Notes: generated from the sequence alone by a model not told the origin. Shown: positions 22,263-35,324, numbered from the stretch's first letter. The stretch: 45,277 nucleotides of DNA from Blastomyces gilchristii SLH14081 (GCF_000003855.2 NW_003101668.1:630913-676189), one strand, 5' to 3'. Numbers and translations are program-made.

Positions 22263-22999
22263 CAATTAATTTAGTGTACAGTATATAAGAAGTCAGTGTA
22301 TGTCTGTAATCATATACTGACTCAAGCAACCTTTGAATCACATCTGATAGCATGTCTAAAAATTAGTGAGAAGTGCAGACTTCTTCAGAGCATGATAATT
22401 TCATCTTTAAAGCAATTCATAGTTATCATGTCAGTGTGATTCTAAAAATATCTCAAAAGATAGTATATAAAGAGTAGTGAGTAGAAGAGTATCTGATTAA
22501 TACTACTTCACTTGTTGAAGAAAAACTTCACACTCAGATGAATGCCATGTATAAGATGTGAATAGATAAGATGTGAGAAAGAGAATGAGAGCAGTGAATC
22601 AGATTCAAAGAAGTTCACTCTCTACTCAAAAGAAGAATAAAAAGAGAGAGTGATTATCACTGAAGTTATACAATGATAACAGATAGTGATATAATAATAT
22701 AGTGATATAACAATATAGTAATATACTAATAGACATTATACAATTAATAGGAAATTACTGAAATAAACACCTTCTCTAGTTAATATGAAAATTCTTCTCT
22801 GCTATCTGAACTGAAAGATATACAGAATCTCTCAGAGAGTTTACTCAAAGCAGTAAGAAAAGCAGCTGAAATCACTGAACTGAAATCAAAGCTCTGTACA
22901 TGTACAAGAATTCTAAATGAAATTGAGATCTTATATACACAGTGATAGATCAAGGCAGAAGCTAAACAACAATTGATATTTACTGTGAATCAAGTATTT

Positions 23000-23010
23000 A
23001 CTATAAAGAG
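23000..23010. repeat. Target-site duplication of L2, 5' side
   Basis: ACTATAAAGAG, identical to 24238-24248. Confidence 0.9.
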
Positions 23011-23860
23011 TCATTTTATCTCAGATTTCTGGAATTTAGGCTGTGAATCTGAAGTCTTTGATGCTGAACTATTTGCAATAGTGAAAGCTTTCAAACTCAT
23101 TGAAATAAAATCTCATAAAAGAGGAAATAGTTTGAAAGAGGCATGGATATTCTCTGATGATCAAGCTGCTTTAAAAAGACTTAGAAATAGTCAGATTCAT
23201 AATGATCAAATGAATCTTGAACTGATTTTAAACTCTGTTTTGAAAATTCAAAAGAGAAGAACATTTAAACTGATAATTCATCTGCATTGGATTCCTGCTT
23301 ATATGAATATTCATGGCAATGAATTGGCTGATTCAGCTGTAAAAAAGAGTTCAGAATTAAGCAGATCTATTCAAAAAACAGTGTCCTGATCTTTCATAAA
23401 GAGAAAGATAAAAGAATCTTGTTTAGACAAGTGAAATGAAAGCTGGCAGAAACAAAAGAAGAGCATACATTATTCAAGATTTGAGACAAAATCAAAGTGG
23501 AAATCTTGTTCAATTAAATGCAAAAAGAAAATATTCTCATTCATAATTCAGCTAAAACTAGAACATGGTTATTTCAAATCCTATATACAAAGATTTGATG
23601 ATAGATTTGATTCAACAGAGTGCTCATTCTGCAATACAAATGAAAATCCTGAGCATATTGTAATACATTGTGCATTATATAATAGTCTCAGAGTCAGATT
23701 AAAGAAGAAGTATGATTTAAATCAATTAAATATGAGGTTCTTATTCTCAACTGAGACAGGAATTAAATACTTAATAGACTTTCTATCAGAAACTCAAGCA
23801 GCTATAAGAAAATGACTCAATTCAGAAGTATCTGAATATGAAGAGGTGGAAATTGATTAG
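23011..23860 (+). pseudogene. L2 ORF2 3' part: RNase H and Cys/His tail
   Basis: An open stretch to 23389 keeps an RNase H domain with its tryptophans: DFWNLGCESEVFDAELFAIV, EAWIFSDDQAALKRL, HLHWIPAYMNIHGNELAD. RNase H of LINEs removes RNA from the DNA-RNA hybrid. The frame then meets TGA twice (23386-23389 area and about 23433) where L1-type proteins expect tryptophan. It continues to CSFCNTNENPEHIVIHC (about 23615-23670), the C-terminal zinc-like motif, and stops at TAG 23858-23860. It is less decayed than L1 in the same region. The first 12 or so codons of the apparent frame before 23011 are target sequence. Confidence 0.85.
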
Positions 23861-24157
23861 ATATAGTCTGTTAAAACAGCTATACACTATCTTTTAATAA
23901 TTTTATTTTGTTATAGTCTCTCTTTACTGTACTTGTTTCTTTCTGTTCTTTTCTATCTATCTATTTAATGTGTCTATCTTTAAGACTATGTTCTCTTTTC
24001 CTTTGTCATGATATTTTCAAATGGTTTCAAAGTATCAGAAGGTGTTGAAATACTGCAAGTTGTAAACAGTTTTTATATTCTGAGCTGGAATTTTCTGATT
24101 TTGCATATCTGAAATTGATAAGTGTATAATAGTTGACTCTATAGATATAGGAAAAAC

Positions 24158-24180
24158 CCTGAGAACTAAAGGTTCTCAGG
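24158..24180 (+). promoter_or_regulatory. 3' UTR stem-loop of L2
   Basis: CCTGAGAAC / GTTCTCAGG, 9-bp perfect stem with loop TAAAG. Stem sequence identical to those in L1 and the SINE, loop different. Confidence 0.7.
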
Positions 24181-24237
24181 TAGATGTCATAGTCTCTGAC
24201 TGCATACATCTATAATTGAAGAATAATAATAATAATA

Positions 24238-24248
24238 ACTATAAAGAG
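24238..24248. repeat. Target-site duplication of L2, 3' side
   Basis: ACTATAAAGAG, copy of 23000-23010. Confidence 0.9.
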
Positions 24249-24249
24249 C

Positions 24250-27200
24250 TTTGCTGATGCAATTGTTATTATTAATAAGAATAGAGAAAATCAGGTCTTA
24301 GATCTGCAGTAGAAGATCAAATATTTACACAGATAGATAAGTATACTAAATCTGAAGATCTTATCACAATTATTCACAATCTCTTTAGAAGTATATATAT
24401 TATCAGAGACTGCTGCATAGAAGAAGAATCTGAACATGAGATACATCAAGCTAAGAGATCTGTCAGAGTCACTAAGCTTTAATAATGACTGAAAAAATAA
24501 TGCTGCAATCAGCTGACTAAGTCAGATGCAAATATATTATTAAATTAAATATGAACTTATAGATAGACAGTTAATAGAATTTCAATAAGTCTTAAGATCT
24601 GCTGTGTTTCTACATGAAAAAGTAAAGTTATTATAAATAACTGATAAAAAGATGAATCTCACAGATTCAGAATAATATTCATTTTCATGAATATAAAATA
24701 AGTTTTTCAAATGAATCTTGTATAAGTTTAAGAAAGTGAATATATAAGATAAGTATTATAAATACTTTACTGAGTGTAGATAAGTGAGTAATCTTATATC
24801 ATACATTATATACTTCAGCTTATACTATCTCACATTGAATAAAGAGCTTTTAATATCTTTTTATTTACAGATCTTCATTCATAATCTTACATCTGAGTTG
24901 AGAGTAGAATAAAAATACTTAATCTTATAATCAGACACAGTGAAGAAAGCATATAATATTCTCATTATATAAGAATAAGTGAGTCAATTATAACAGAAAA
25001 TACTACAATTGAGTATATCTTAACAGAGAACGAATAATCAGACTTCTATAACATAAGTTATATATCTGAATATAATAAATCTAGATCTGAATATTCTTAC
25101 TAAGGTGCTGAATTCTCTGAAAAAGAGATTCTCTGAGTGAAAATCTTGATATCATGAGCATCAAGCTTGCTTCAACTGTGAATGTCAGAATTATAATACA
25201 AAGAATTACACACAGCATGCACAGTTAAGAGAAGTAAGAAAATTAAAAAACTAGCAGAATCAGTGAGCTCAGAGACACTCACTGATATTCTATGAAAAGT
25301 CTTGAAAGTGAAAGAGATGTCTGTATTAGATGACTCTCTGAATTCTGCAAACACTAAGAGAAAGCAGACTCTTAAATAAGATGTAGATGAGAATGATGAA
25401 GTAGATACTTATCTCAATATCTTAAGAACTGAAATATTAATATATAAAGAGCACTTGAAAAAGAATTAAGAGATGACTGCAAAAGTGTTAACAGATATAG
25501 AAGCTTTTACACAATATATTAATAATTATATAATTTGAAGATTAAAAGAATTTCATCAAGTGAAGAATCTCTGATATATAAGATTATCTAATAACTGATA
25601 TTTAGTATTATATGTAAGAGTAAGAGTTCTCTTACACTTCAGAGAATAATCTTGCTATATTTGAGTATAAGAGCTGCAGAATGTGAAATACAATCTTATT
25701 CTCAGACTTGATTAATTTCAAAGATTCAATTCACAGATTCAATGATATATATACTATATACAGTTAACTGATAAGAAGAAAACAGTTCATACAATTCTAT
25801 TAACTGATATGAGAAGAACATTTCACATCTCTGATATAGAAGAATTAAATCTGCTTACATATTAATAAGCAAAGAAAACAATTTATAAGACCTCATTTAA
25901 AAGGATTCTGTATATTATACAGGACCTGAAAGCAGAGAAAATCAAGATAAAGAATATATAAGAGAATAAGTGTATAAAAATGCTTCTAAAGAAGCATGAG
26001 AAGATCTTCTGAACAGATCTTTTATCAGAATTGCTGCTGAAATGAGGATTTATACATGAGATTGACACAGAGAATACAAAATCAGTCAATTAGAATGTAT
26101 ACTCTCTGTTATAAACATATCTTGAAGAATAGAAGTATCAGATCACAGATCTTCTAGAATATGATCTTATATAATTCTCATTAAGTGTGTGAGACTTTTC
26201 AGTTCTATTCATGAAAAAGGTGAATAAGAAGTGATGAATGTATATCAATTATTAAGCACTTAATAAGCTTATAATCAAGAATGAATATTCACTGTCACAG
26301 ATTTAATAACAGTTGAATACAGTTGAAAATGCCTGATATCTATTGAAGATTGATCTTCTCTCAGAATACTGACAGATCTGTATAGATGAACTGTCAGTTT
26401 CATGAACTGCATTTAATACACAATGAAAGAAGTTTGAATTTCTGACAATGTTATTCAATCTGATAAATGCATCTACTATCTTTCAAATAATGATGAATAC
26501 AATTCTTCATAAATAGAATGAAATCTCATATCTTATATATCTGAATAACATTCTAGTCTTTTCAAACTTATATAATGAATATCTGAAGCATCTTAATGAA
26601 GTGCTTATAACTCTGACAGAGTATAAGCTCTATATCAAATTAACAATGTATGTGTTTGAAATGAAAGAGTTAAAGTTTATAGAATATATAGTGAGTGATA
26701 ACTGTATACATCTCATCTCAGAGAAATTGAATATTATAGTAAATTAACTATAGTTAAGAAATGTATATCATGTATAACAGTTTCTTGAGTTGATCTTATA
26801 TTATTACAGATTCATCAAGAATTTCACATAAATATCTGTATTACTCTCAGATCTCTTAAGAGAAACAGATACTAATCTGTGAAAGAAGAAGTTTCAGTCA
26901 ATTATCTGAAATACTGTATATAAAGAGACTTTTCTCACACTGAGAGAATGTGTAATAATATCTTCAGTACTTATTTAATTAGATTGTGATAAATCTTTCT
27001 ATATCAAGACAGACATATCTGAATGAGCTATCAGAGATGCTCTTCTAGAGATAAGCAAGCACAGCAAGCTGCACTTAGTGATATATAATGATAGAAAACT
27101 ATCAGACACTGAGCTCAATTACTCAGTGTATAAAAAGAAATTACTAGTGATTAAGCATGTATTGATGTTATAAGATAGATATATTAACAACAGTTATATA

Positions 27201-28900
27201 ATAACAGTGATCACAGATTACAAAAGTTTTATCTATCTATAATTAATAATAAAATCTTTCAAATACTTAGTATATTGAATCTCAGAGTTTCAAGTGTATA
27301 ATCTTAATATTAAATACTGAAAGAGGTCAGACACTGTGATATCTAATGCAATTAGTCACAGACTTAATTTCATGAGTGAGAGTTCTGTAAATCAGATATA
27401 AGAGAAGTTTATATTAAATGCACTGAGAAGATGTAAGAAATCAGAATAAGTAAATGTAATAATCTCTCACTTAAAGAATGATAAGATGTCAGATAATAAG
27501 CATCTTGTGAAAGTAGTAGAAGAGATACTTTCAAACTTCAAGCTGAGAAAATTGAAAAATGATATTATACTTTATCACAATCTAGAATATGTAGAAGCTC
27601 TCTATCTAGAATATTTATTTAGAGATGACTTGATAACTCACATGCATAAGAAATTCAGTTACTTAGAAAGCTCTGAACTCATGAGTATACTCAAATCAAG
27701 AGTGTACTAATCAAGCATGGCTGAGAACATTCAGATATATACTTACAAGTGCCTGAATTATCAGGTTGTGAAAGAATCTAAGAAAGAATTAGAATATGAG
27801 AAACTGTAACATCAGATAAAGTATACAATACAACTGTTTAAATAATGAAAGATGAATCTCATAGATATATTACTATGAATATCAAATAGAAATCATTGAA
27901 TAATCACTGCTATTAACTATACTACTGACTGATCAGTCATGAAAGCAGTTTCAGAGATAATAGAGAAGATAGTGATGAAGTTTCTACACAATGAAATCTA
28001 TATTAACTATGAAATACTGTATAAGATTCTAATCAATAACAGTGCAAATCTCATAGAAGAAGTGATGAGGTATTTTATAAGTCAGTTACAGATAAGACAT
28101 TATAGAACAATGTTATATCACTCACAGATAAATGAGAAAGTGAAATACTTGAATAAAATCTTGAGTAACATGCTGATAAAATATCTAGTGAGTAAGTCTA
28201 CAAGATTATGAAATGAATATCTCAGTCAGACACTATTAGTCACATGAATTCAGCAGCATGCAGTCTTCAAGTGTTTATCATTCTATCTGTTGTATAAATT
28301 GCATCCGCGCATTCTGAAGAATGCTTTGAAAAAGATGAAGAAGAGAACAGCAGTTGCAGATGCAGTAGAAACAATAGTTACAGACACAACAGTTGTGAAT
28401 ATGAAATCAAGATTGAAAGAGATCAGTTATGCATGTGCAAAAGCTAATAAGTTACTTCTGAATTGAGTAATTCAATTGAAAAGAATACAAGACTCACTAG
28501 TTAAGAAATCAAGTCTCAAGATAAGAATGTAAGTTCTTATATATAATAAGAGTTCTGAGAAGTTTCAATCTAGATGGTTTGAGTTATATAAAATACTTAA
28601 ATCACATTCTCTGAGAATATACACCTTGAAAGAATCAGAGAGACAGATCTTATATAACTTAATAAATAATTCACATCTTATAAAAGTAAAGATGCAAGAC
28701 CTGAGTGAATTATGATTATTCACAGTACTATTATCAGCATTGAAAAAGAAGAAGCTTACAATTGAAAAGTCTCAGAAAATAAGAGAAATTATTGACATTT
28801 ACAAATCAGATAATCTCACTTATTTCAATCTTTTTATAATTATAAGAAAAGAATGAGAAGTAATAAAGAAATCAGATGAATATTATACTTTAATAAGTGA
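24250..28900 (+). pseudogene. G4 gag-pol remnant (knuckle, RT, RH, IN)
   Basis: Knuckle CFNCECQNYNTKNY (25168-25209) has exact C-x2-C-x4-H-x4-C spacing with H and the last C both changed to Y. RT: MYINY*ALNKLIIKNEYSL (about 26238-26300) and YLNNILVFSN (about 26535-26565), where the family has YLDD. Integrase: the zinc-binding region lies at about 27570-27770, with its last Cys changed to Y. The core reads INNSANLIEEVMRYF then YHSQINEKVKYLN (about 28005-28160), against the family's TDNGAN and YHPQTNGKVE-type motifs; catalytic D and E are replaced by N and K. Every change is a transition. Stops are mainly TGA. Dead copy. Confidence 0.8.
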
Positions 28901-28927
28901 TAAAACTGTAGCTGATTGTACAATAAC

Positions 28928-29433
28928 TAGACTGACCGTGTGACCGTGTCTGAAACCAGGACCAGAATTTTTGATAGTCTCATTGTCAATTTGACAGATC
29001 TCATTACACAGTTCTAACATTAGATAGTAGTCTCATACTGTCTCCGTGAGACTTACTGTCTACTCTTGTCACATTTTCCAAATAGAACCATGATTTTTAC
29101 TTCTCAATTTAAATTATTTTTATTGCTTTAAATGACTTTAAATCTCATTTAAGCATTATCAAAAAGCATTACTTTTTAAAAAATTAAAAATAGTCTAAAA
29201 AAAACCTTAAAATGTCTAAAAATAGTAACTTTATGCCAAAAATGGGACTAAATGAGACCAAATGAAACCACTTTCTCAATTTTTTCAAGTCATGGTTTCA
29301 TTTTGAGATCTGATATATAGCCACTTTGCATGTTTGTTTAATGATTAGTCTCAGCAGAATTCACATCAAGAAATGTATGAGATCAGATCAAATGAAACCA
29401 AATGTGAAATTCATAGTCCCGGCGGCCAGTCTA
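28928..29433. mobile_element. MITE M1, 506 bp
   Basis: Starts TAGACTGACCG and ends CGGCCAGTCTA, with imperfect ~11-bp inverted termini. It is flanked by perfect 8-bp duplications ACAATAAC (28920-28927 and 29434-29441). No ORF. Near-identical to M2 and of the same length. Its termini match those of the large element H1, so it is probably a deletion derivative mobilised by an H1-type transposase. Confidence 0.93.
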
Positions 29434-29441
29434 ACAATAAC

Positions 29442-30871
29442 ACACTGCAGATAGCAGATATAACACAGTAAAGAGCAGTTCAAAGCAGCAGACTTACACA
29501 TAAGTCAGATTATAGAAGAAAAAGAAATTTAGAGTTAGATTTAACTGTTTACATCAGTTCAATTATGAAGATAACAGAGAACAAATCATCTGAAACATCT
29601 GTGAACACATGAAATCAAGTCATCTCAAACTTCTAAGAACACTTAGAGATTGACTGAGATTAGTTTTAATAAGCTGTTCACTGTAGTGATCTGAGCAGAT
29701 GAAGAGAGACAGTATAATACATGAGACAGAATCATAAAAGATAAAAGCTGCTGAACCTAGTCACTGAACACTGTATTATATAGAGGTTATATAAGAGTAG
29801 TGACTAGCAGACAAAGAAAAAGTATAAGAAAAAGAGAAGAGATAATGAATTAATTATCAACTGTAAGAATCAGCTATAAAAGACAAATGTTATCATACAC
29901 ATCTCATTCATTTTCATATACTACATATTTAATCTATTTTCAACACCACATCATCTGAAAAATGTTAAAAATAAAGAAAATCTCAAAACTTAAGATCTGC
30001 AAGAGATTCAAGAGCTGCAAGCAGCTCTTGCAACAATGTTATATATATCTTCAATTTCTCTACTACTCTGTGTATGACATTAATATCATTTATTACAAGA
30101 TTGACTGAAATATCAATATAGAAATGTGTACACATGCATGTAGAAAAATTAAAGAAGAGTACAGAATCTGCAGAATTAGAAGTCAGAACAGAGAGAATAA
30201 AGATGAAAGAAATAAAAGAAGAAGAAGACATAGAACTGAATGAATAACAGCAGAAGTCATCTGAGATTGAATACTTATAACTCAGTGTGCACACAACCTT
30301 CTCTGTGGAGAAGAAAGAGAAAGTGATAAAAGAAGCTTAAGAGTAGAAAAGAGTAGTCTCAGTAATATAATTATCTTTGATTAGAATAATCTCTGATATC
30401 AGAGTAACTAAGAATCATTATTAGCATATAAAAACTGTAAAATCAGAGATGAGAATAGTTACTGAATGAACATCTACTGGTCTTAGAATTGTAAACATAA
30501 TTACAACACATACAAGGCTTCTCAGAAAGAGAGAGAGAGATATAGAGAAATGCAGAAAGCAGAATACAGCATGCAAACAGCTCATTCTCATGATAATATC
30601 TCAGATAAGATGTATAAGTCTCATGCTTATGAGTGTAAAAGAGTATAATATCTGCATTTCTAATTCTAAAAACATAGATATCTTTTGCCTGCATCATGAA
30701 GTTGAATAACAGATATCAGAGAATAGACTAATATAGATCTATTATCTCAAAGAAATTCATCAGAGTGAATGTACTTATAATATTGAACTTTACAGTTATA
30801 AAAAGTTTCTTGATATCTGTGAATATTATGACTTCATATACAATAAAATCTATAACAATTTCCTCTAATAA
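29442..30871 (+). other. Degenerate retroelement sequence, unclassified
   Basis: 29442-29945 has LTR-like features: a TATAAAAG box at about 29875 and an end in TTTTCAACA. It is followed by a plus-strand frame (LQEIQELQAALATM, then about 30480-30860 with VEQQISENRLI-like text) broken by many stops. This may be the LTR and Gag start of another retrotransposon, cut at 30871 by G2. No partner LTR is in the window. Confidence 0.4.
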
Positions 30872-31180
30872 TGTAAGAGGCTACGCTGAATAGATCGGTA
30901 CGATATTGATAGATCTTATATAATAAAGAGAAAAACATTAGAGAAGGAAAAGAAAGAGAAAGTATGAGAATCAGCAATTGAAGTGAATATTTATATGTGT
31001 ATGTGATGATGTATGTAATGAAGCTTCAGAGTGGAAGAATCTATACGCGTTCATAGCAGCTGAGAATCAGTGATTGAGAATGACTGAGAATCAGAGTATA
31101 TACATTCAAGAATGAAGCAGTAGAAATCTGTGAAGTGTAATGAAATAGTCTATATAATTGATCAGGCATAGTCTGTCACA
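30872..31180 (-). repeat. 3' LTR of G2 (309 bp)
   Basis: TGTAAG...GTCACA, aligned with the other three LTRs. The base pairs just left are AATAA; the matching duplication would be outside the window. Confidence 0.9.
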
Positions 31181-31200
31181 TTAGTTCTCTCTTTTCAGAA
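31181..31200 (-). promoter_or_regulatory. Polypurine tract of G2
   Basis: On the minus strand CTGAAAAGAGAGAACTAA abuts the LTR TGTGAC. G3 has CTGAAAGAGAGAGACTAA at the same place (36657-36675). This is the plus-strand primer site and confirms the minus orientation. Confidence 0.75.
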
Positions 31201-31491
31201 GCAGTTCTCATCAGTCAAGAGCTGCTGTTTCAGGTAATGCAGAACTCAGAGTTCAGATTAGATGATTATATCTGACTCATTTTATAAGATATTATCAGCT
31301 GCAGCTGCAGAGTCTCTCATTGAGAATATTTTCAATCTCTCACTCAAGCTCATTATCTTCTTCTATAATGCCTGGTGGCTGTCAGTTGAAAGTCAGTTAA
31401 GAAGGGAACAGATCAGTGACAGTGCAGTGAAGCAAGCTTGTGTGAAAGACATTATAAATCTCTGATAATGTATCAAGACAGTAGTTATGAC

Positions 31492-31997
31492 TAGACTGAC
31501 CGTGTGACCGTGTCTGAGACCAGGACCAGAATTTTTGATAGTCTCATTGGCAATTCGACAGATCCCATTACACAGTTCTAACATTAGATAGTAGTCTCAT
31601 ACTGTTTCAGTGAGACTTACTGTCTACTCTTGTCACATTTTCCAAATGAGATCATGATTTTCACTTCTTAATTTAAATTATTTTTATTGCTTTAAATGAC
31701 TTTAAATCTCATTTGAGTGTTATCAAAAAGTGTTACTTTTTAAAAAATTAAAAATAGTCTAAAAAAAACCTTAAAATGTCTAAAAATAGTAACTTTATGC
31801 CAAGAATGGGACTAAATGAGATCAAATGAGACCACTTTCTCATTTTTTTCAAGTCATGGTTCCATTTTGAGATCTGATATATAGTCACTTTGCATGTTTA
31901 TTTAATAATTAGTCCCAGCGGGATTCACACCAAGAAATGTATGGGACCAGACCAAATGAGATCAAACGTGAAATTCATGGTCTCAGCGGCCAGTCTA
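31492..31997. mobile_element. MITE M2, 506 bp, in G2
   Basis: Same length, ends and sequence as M1. Flanks GTTATGAC (31484-31491) and CTTATGAC (31998-32005) agree at 7 of 8 bases. The homologous place in G3 (about 36955-36985) reads AGTTATAACTACCTAGAAC without insertion, a natural empty site. Confidence 0.93.
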
Positions 31998-32516
31998 CTT
32001 ATGACTATCTAGAACTTCTATCACTTTATACTTGATATGGCAGTAATTCAGTGTACAGAATGAATATGTGATCTGTATATTCTCAAGATTCAATTATATC
32101 AGATCTTCTATCTTATATTGTTCAGTGAGAACTTAATAAACATTGATTCAATCTTCTTAATTCTGTTTAGCACTCATTATGAAGACTTCTGCATAATCAC
32201 AGATGTATCAGAGTTTTATTACTATATTATCAGTGATCTGAATTGAACTGCAAGAATTCAGTGTGAAATGTGTGATCTCTAGAAGATTCAGTACTTTCAT
32301 ATAATATCTATGTATGAGGAAGAACAGGCTTATATCTGTTGAAACAGCATCTTGATCATTGATAGCAATCTCTGTATATAGAAGAGGATTATGTCAATTA
32401 TCTTATAAGTGATTACAGAACTTATAAAGATAATTCTTTATAGTCTGAATTATTCATTCTGATACATCATCAGTCTCAGAGTAATAGACAGTTGACAGAT
32501 AGTATATAATCTTTAG

Positions 32517-32524
32517 AACTTGAC
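32517..32524. repeat. Target-site duplication of H1, left
   Basis: AACTTGAC, identical to 43748-43755. The empty site is seen in G3 at about 37480 (GAACTTGACAGATTC). Confidence 0.92.
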
Positions 32525-32799
32525 TAGACTGGCCGGCGGGACCATGAATTTCACATTTGATCTCATTTAATCTGATCTCATATATTTCTTGATGTGAGTT
32601 CCACCATGATCAAGTCTCAAAAGAATCTGAAAATGAATCATTTCTGAGAGAAATGACATGAAAAATGACCAGATTTAATTCAAGATCAGTGAAATGAGAG
32701 TAATTTCTCAGAATAAACTGTGAAAGATAATCATTCTTTCAAAATCAGAATGAGACTGAGACTGAAGATTAAAATCAGTCTCATTCAGTTCATTCAGTG

Positions 32800-33360
32800 A
32801 TTGCTTATATAATCAGAATTTAGTAATGATTATTGATAATACTTATAAAACAACTAAATACATTCTTTTACAAGTTTATTTTTCACTTTTTCATGAAAAC
32901 TACACTTCTCTGATATACTGTGATCAGAGATATTAAACTGTCTGATAATTTCATGTTTTATAATCATGAGTTTCTTGATTATTTCTTCTTATAATTGTCT
33001 CTGATAATAGTGATAAATATCTTAACTTGAGTTGAACTTTCACTTCATTCTTATCTCTGTCAATGAAATTATCAGAATATCACATATCATCAGTACAACA
33101 GTTGAATATATACTCTCAACAATTTTTTATAACTCTAGAATTGATTTAGTGTGTAAATTCATCAGATCATCTTAAAGATAGTGATCAAATTCAGTTTTAT
33201 AAGCATGTAATTTTGTCTGATTTTTGATTACAATTAATGTATATAAGTTCTATTTCAAAGTTAGTATTATAGTTCTATATAATATGAAGTGTTATCAAAG
33301 ATCATTACTTACTAGAGAATTGTATTTCACTGTCTTCATATCTTGAATATCTACTCATTC
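32800..33360 (+). pseudogene. Possible transposase remnant of H1
   Basis: Frame containing YNQNLVMIIDNTYKTTKYILL, similar to the YP-x-VLLxDxTYKTNKYxxPLL start of the MULE catalytic domain, with P changed to L as expected from C-to-T mutation. Downstream the frame is broken by TAA and TGA, and the later D and E cannot be placed. Limits are rough. It may be chance similarity in AT-rich DNA. Confidence 0.35.
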
Positions 33361-34334
33361 AAATCTCTGATAGTTGATATTGTAGTAGTCTCAGACTAAT
33401 TTAATATATAAGTCTCATTTCTTCTCTAATCAATCTTAAGAAGTGTAGATATTAACTTAATAAAAGAGATCTAGTAGAGCTGCTATAGCATAGTACTCTG
33501 TAAAAGATTGTTCAGTTTTACTGTAATAATATATCAGTTTATCTCTTACAGTAATAATAGCCTGTGCTATAGCATTATCTCAGACTCAATTTCTTTTTAA
33601 GTAACTCAACTGCTTCTTAAGATGAGTAAATAAACTGTTATACACTTATCAGACTAACTGCAGTATTAATATATAAGTAATTAAGACTGTCTTTATTATT
33701 TTATAAAACTGAAACACTAAATTAATCATATATTTTAACTGAGTTCACTCTATATCAAAAAGTTTCAATATCTGAATCTTTTTCTAATCAGAGTGTTGCA
33801 CTTAATAATTAATTATCTAATATAATTGAAGAGTCTAAACAGTTATCTTATATATTGAACTTTATCATATTTTAACATTCTGTATTATATTCAGTGATGT
33901 GACTGATTTATTTATTTATTGAATATTATGAAATTTTTATTATTGTTTAGAAAAGATATAAATTATATTAATAATGTTTTAAATCTATGATATTTAAATT
34001 ATTAGTCAATTTATTCAAAATTAACAGTAGTATTATTAAAAAGTATTATCAAAAAGCAATATTAAAAAGTGTTATTAAAAAATATTATCTTTTATAAAGT
34101 GAATATAAAAGTTACTTAAGTAATTATTTTTATCTCATTGTCATTTCAAAAATCAGTCATCTTATTATTCTTTATCTTGATATTAAGATTCTTTATCAGT
34201 GTTTGTATTACAAGCTGAATCACATGAGTAATATAGAAAATATAATCTTATTTATCATTTCAGAAATACAAAGTCAATTTTTGCTTCAAGCTCTTTATTA
34301 TAGTGTAGTTATTCACAGTATTATCAGTTGTAAT

Positions 34335-34797
34335 NNNNNNNNNNNNNNNNNNNNNNNNNNNNNNNNNNNNNNNNNNNNNNNNNNNNNNNNNNNNNNNNNN
34401 NNNNNNNNNNNNNNNNNNNNNNNNNNNNNNNNNNNNNNNNNNNNNNNNNNNNNNNNNNNNNNNNNNNNNNNNNNNNNNNNNNNNNNNNNNNNNNNNNNNN
34501 NNNNNNNNNNNNNNNNNNNNNNNNNNNNNNNNNNNNNNNNNNNNNNNNNNNNNNNNNNNNNNNNNNNNNNNNNNNNNNNNNNNNNNNNNNNNNNNNNNNN
34601 NNNNNNNNNNNNNNNNNNNNNNNNNNNNNNNNNNNNNNNNNNNNNNNNNNNNNNNNNNNNNNNNNNNNNNNNNNNNNNNNNNNNNNNNNNNNNNNNNNNN
34701 NNNNNNNNNNNNNNNNNNNNNNNNNNNNNNNNNNNNNNNNNNNNNNNNNNNNNNNNNNNNNNNNNNNNNNNNNNNNNNNNNNNNNNNNNNNNNNNNN
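34335..34797. other. Assembly gap (463 N)
   Basis: Run of N. Open frames crossing it are artefacts. True gap size unknown. Confidence 1.
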
Positions 34798-35324
34798 TGT
34801 GTTGAGTTTTTCATAAATTTTGTGACCTAAAATCAGATATGAGAAATGAAGTGATTATTCATTATAATTGAAAAAGAGTATTCTGTATTGAATTGTAAAT
34901 AATATAGACTTTGTGATTTACAGTGATTTCTTGAAGAGTTTATGAATCTTCAATAGAAGTAAAAGAAATAAAAGAAGTGAATTCAGAAGATATGATAATA
35001 ATTTAAGAAAGATAATAATTTATTTTCAATAACTGATCACTGATGTGTATAAGAAGAATTAATATAAGAGAAAATAATCTTATTTCTTAGCTTAGTTATA
35101 ATTTTACTACTAACTCAGATTGAATATCATTAATATATAAAAGTAAATAAACAATCTTGATTAATCTCTGTCATATTTCTTGAAATATATTAATATTGTG
35201 AAAGAGAGTGTTATTAAATTACATTATCAGATAATATTATTAAAAATATATTAATATTATAAATATCAATGTTGAAAAAATGTTGATACTTATATATTAT
35301 AGTGATTTGTGAATCATGATAGTT

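Larger units (their letters stand above)
20201..22550 (+). mobile_element. Ty1/Copia element remnant, 5' part
   Basis: Plus-strand Copia: LTR end TTTCAACA (to 20285), primer-binding site, ~155-bp leader repeats, Gag from 20700 and a protease/GAG-pre-integrase region to about 22400. No Copia RT was found; around 22550-22750 the sequence changes to Gypsy type. The 5' LTR probably extends left of the SINE, but its start is not resolved. Heavily mutated except for one patch near 22182-22262. Confidence 0.7.
23011..24237 (+). mobile_element. 5'-truncated LINE L2
   Basis: 1.23-kb copy of the L1 family in plus orientation. It starts inside the ORF2 RNase H and ends in AAT repeats, flanked by the 11-bp duplication ACTATAAAGAG. 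5' truncation with target duplication and a 3' tail is the hallmark of target-primed reverse transcription. Inserted in the gag region of G4. Its 3' UTR (23861-24237) carries the shared hairpin at 24158-24180. Confidence 0.93.
22750..28919 (+). mobile_element. Ty3/Gypsy element G4 remnant
   Basis: Plus-strand Gypsy of a family different from G1-G3. Gag lies before and after the inserted LINE L2, with a zinc knuckle at 25168-25209, RT near 26220-26600, RNase H near 27000-27300 and integrase near 27500-28200, then a C-terminal domain to about 28900. The left limit against the Copia remnant is not resolved and no LTR pair was found. Interrupted at the right by MITE M1. Confidence 0.8.

Noticed and set aside
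28928..31997. M1 and M2 as a simple tandem or segmental duplication
   Set aside because: Each has its own different 8-bp duplication and M2 has an empty site in G3, so they are separate insertions.
34203..34814. Long ORFs of 184-200 codons
   Set aside because: They exist only because they cross the run of N.
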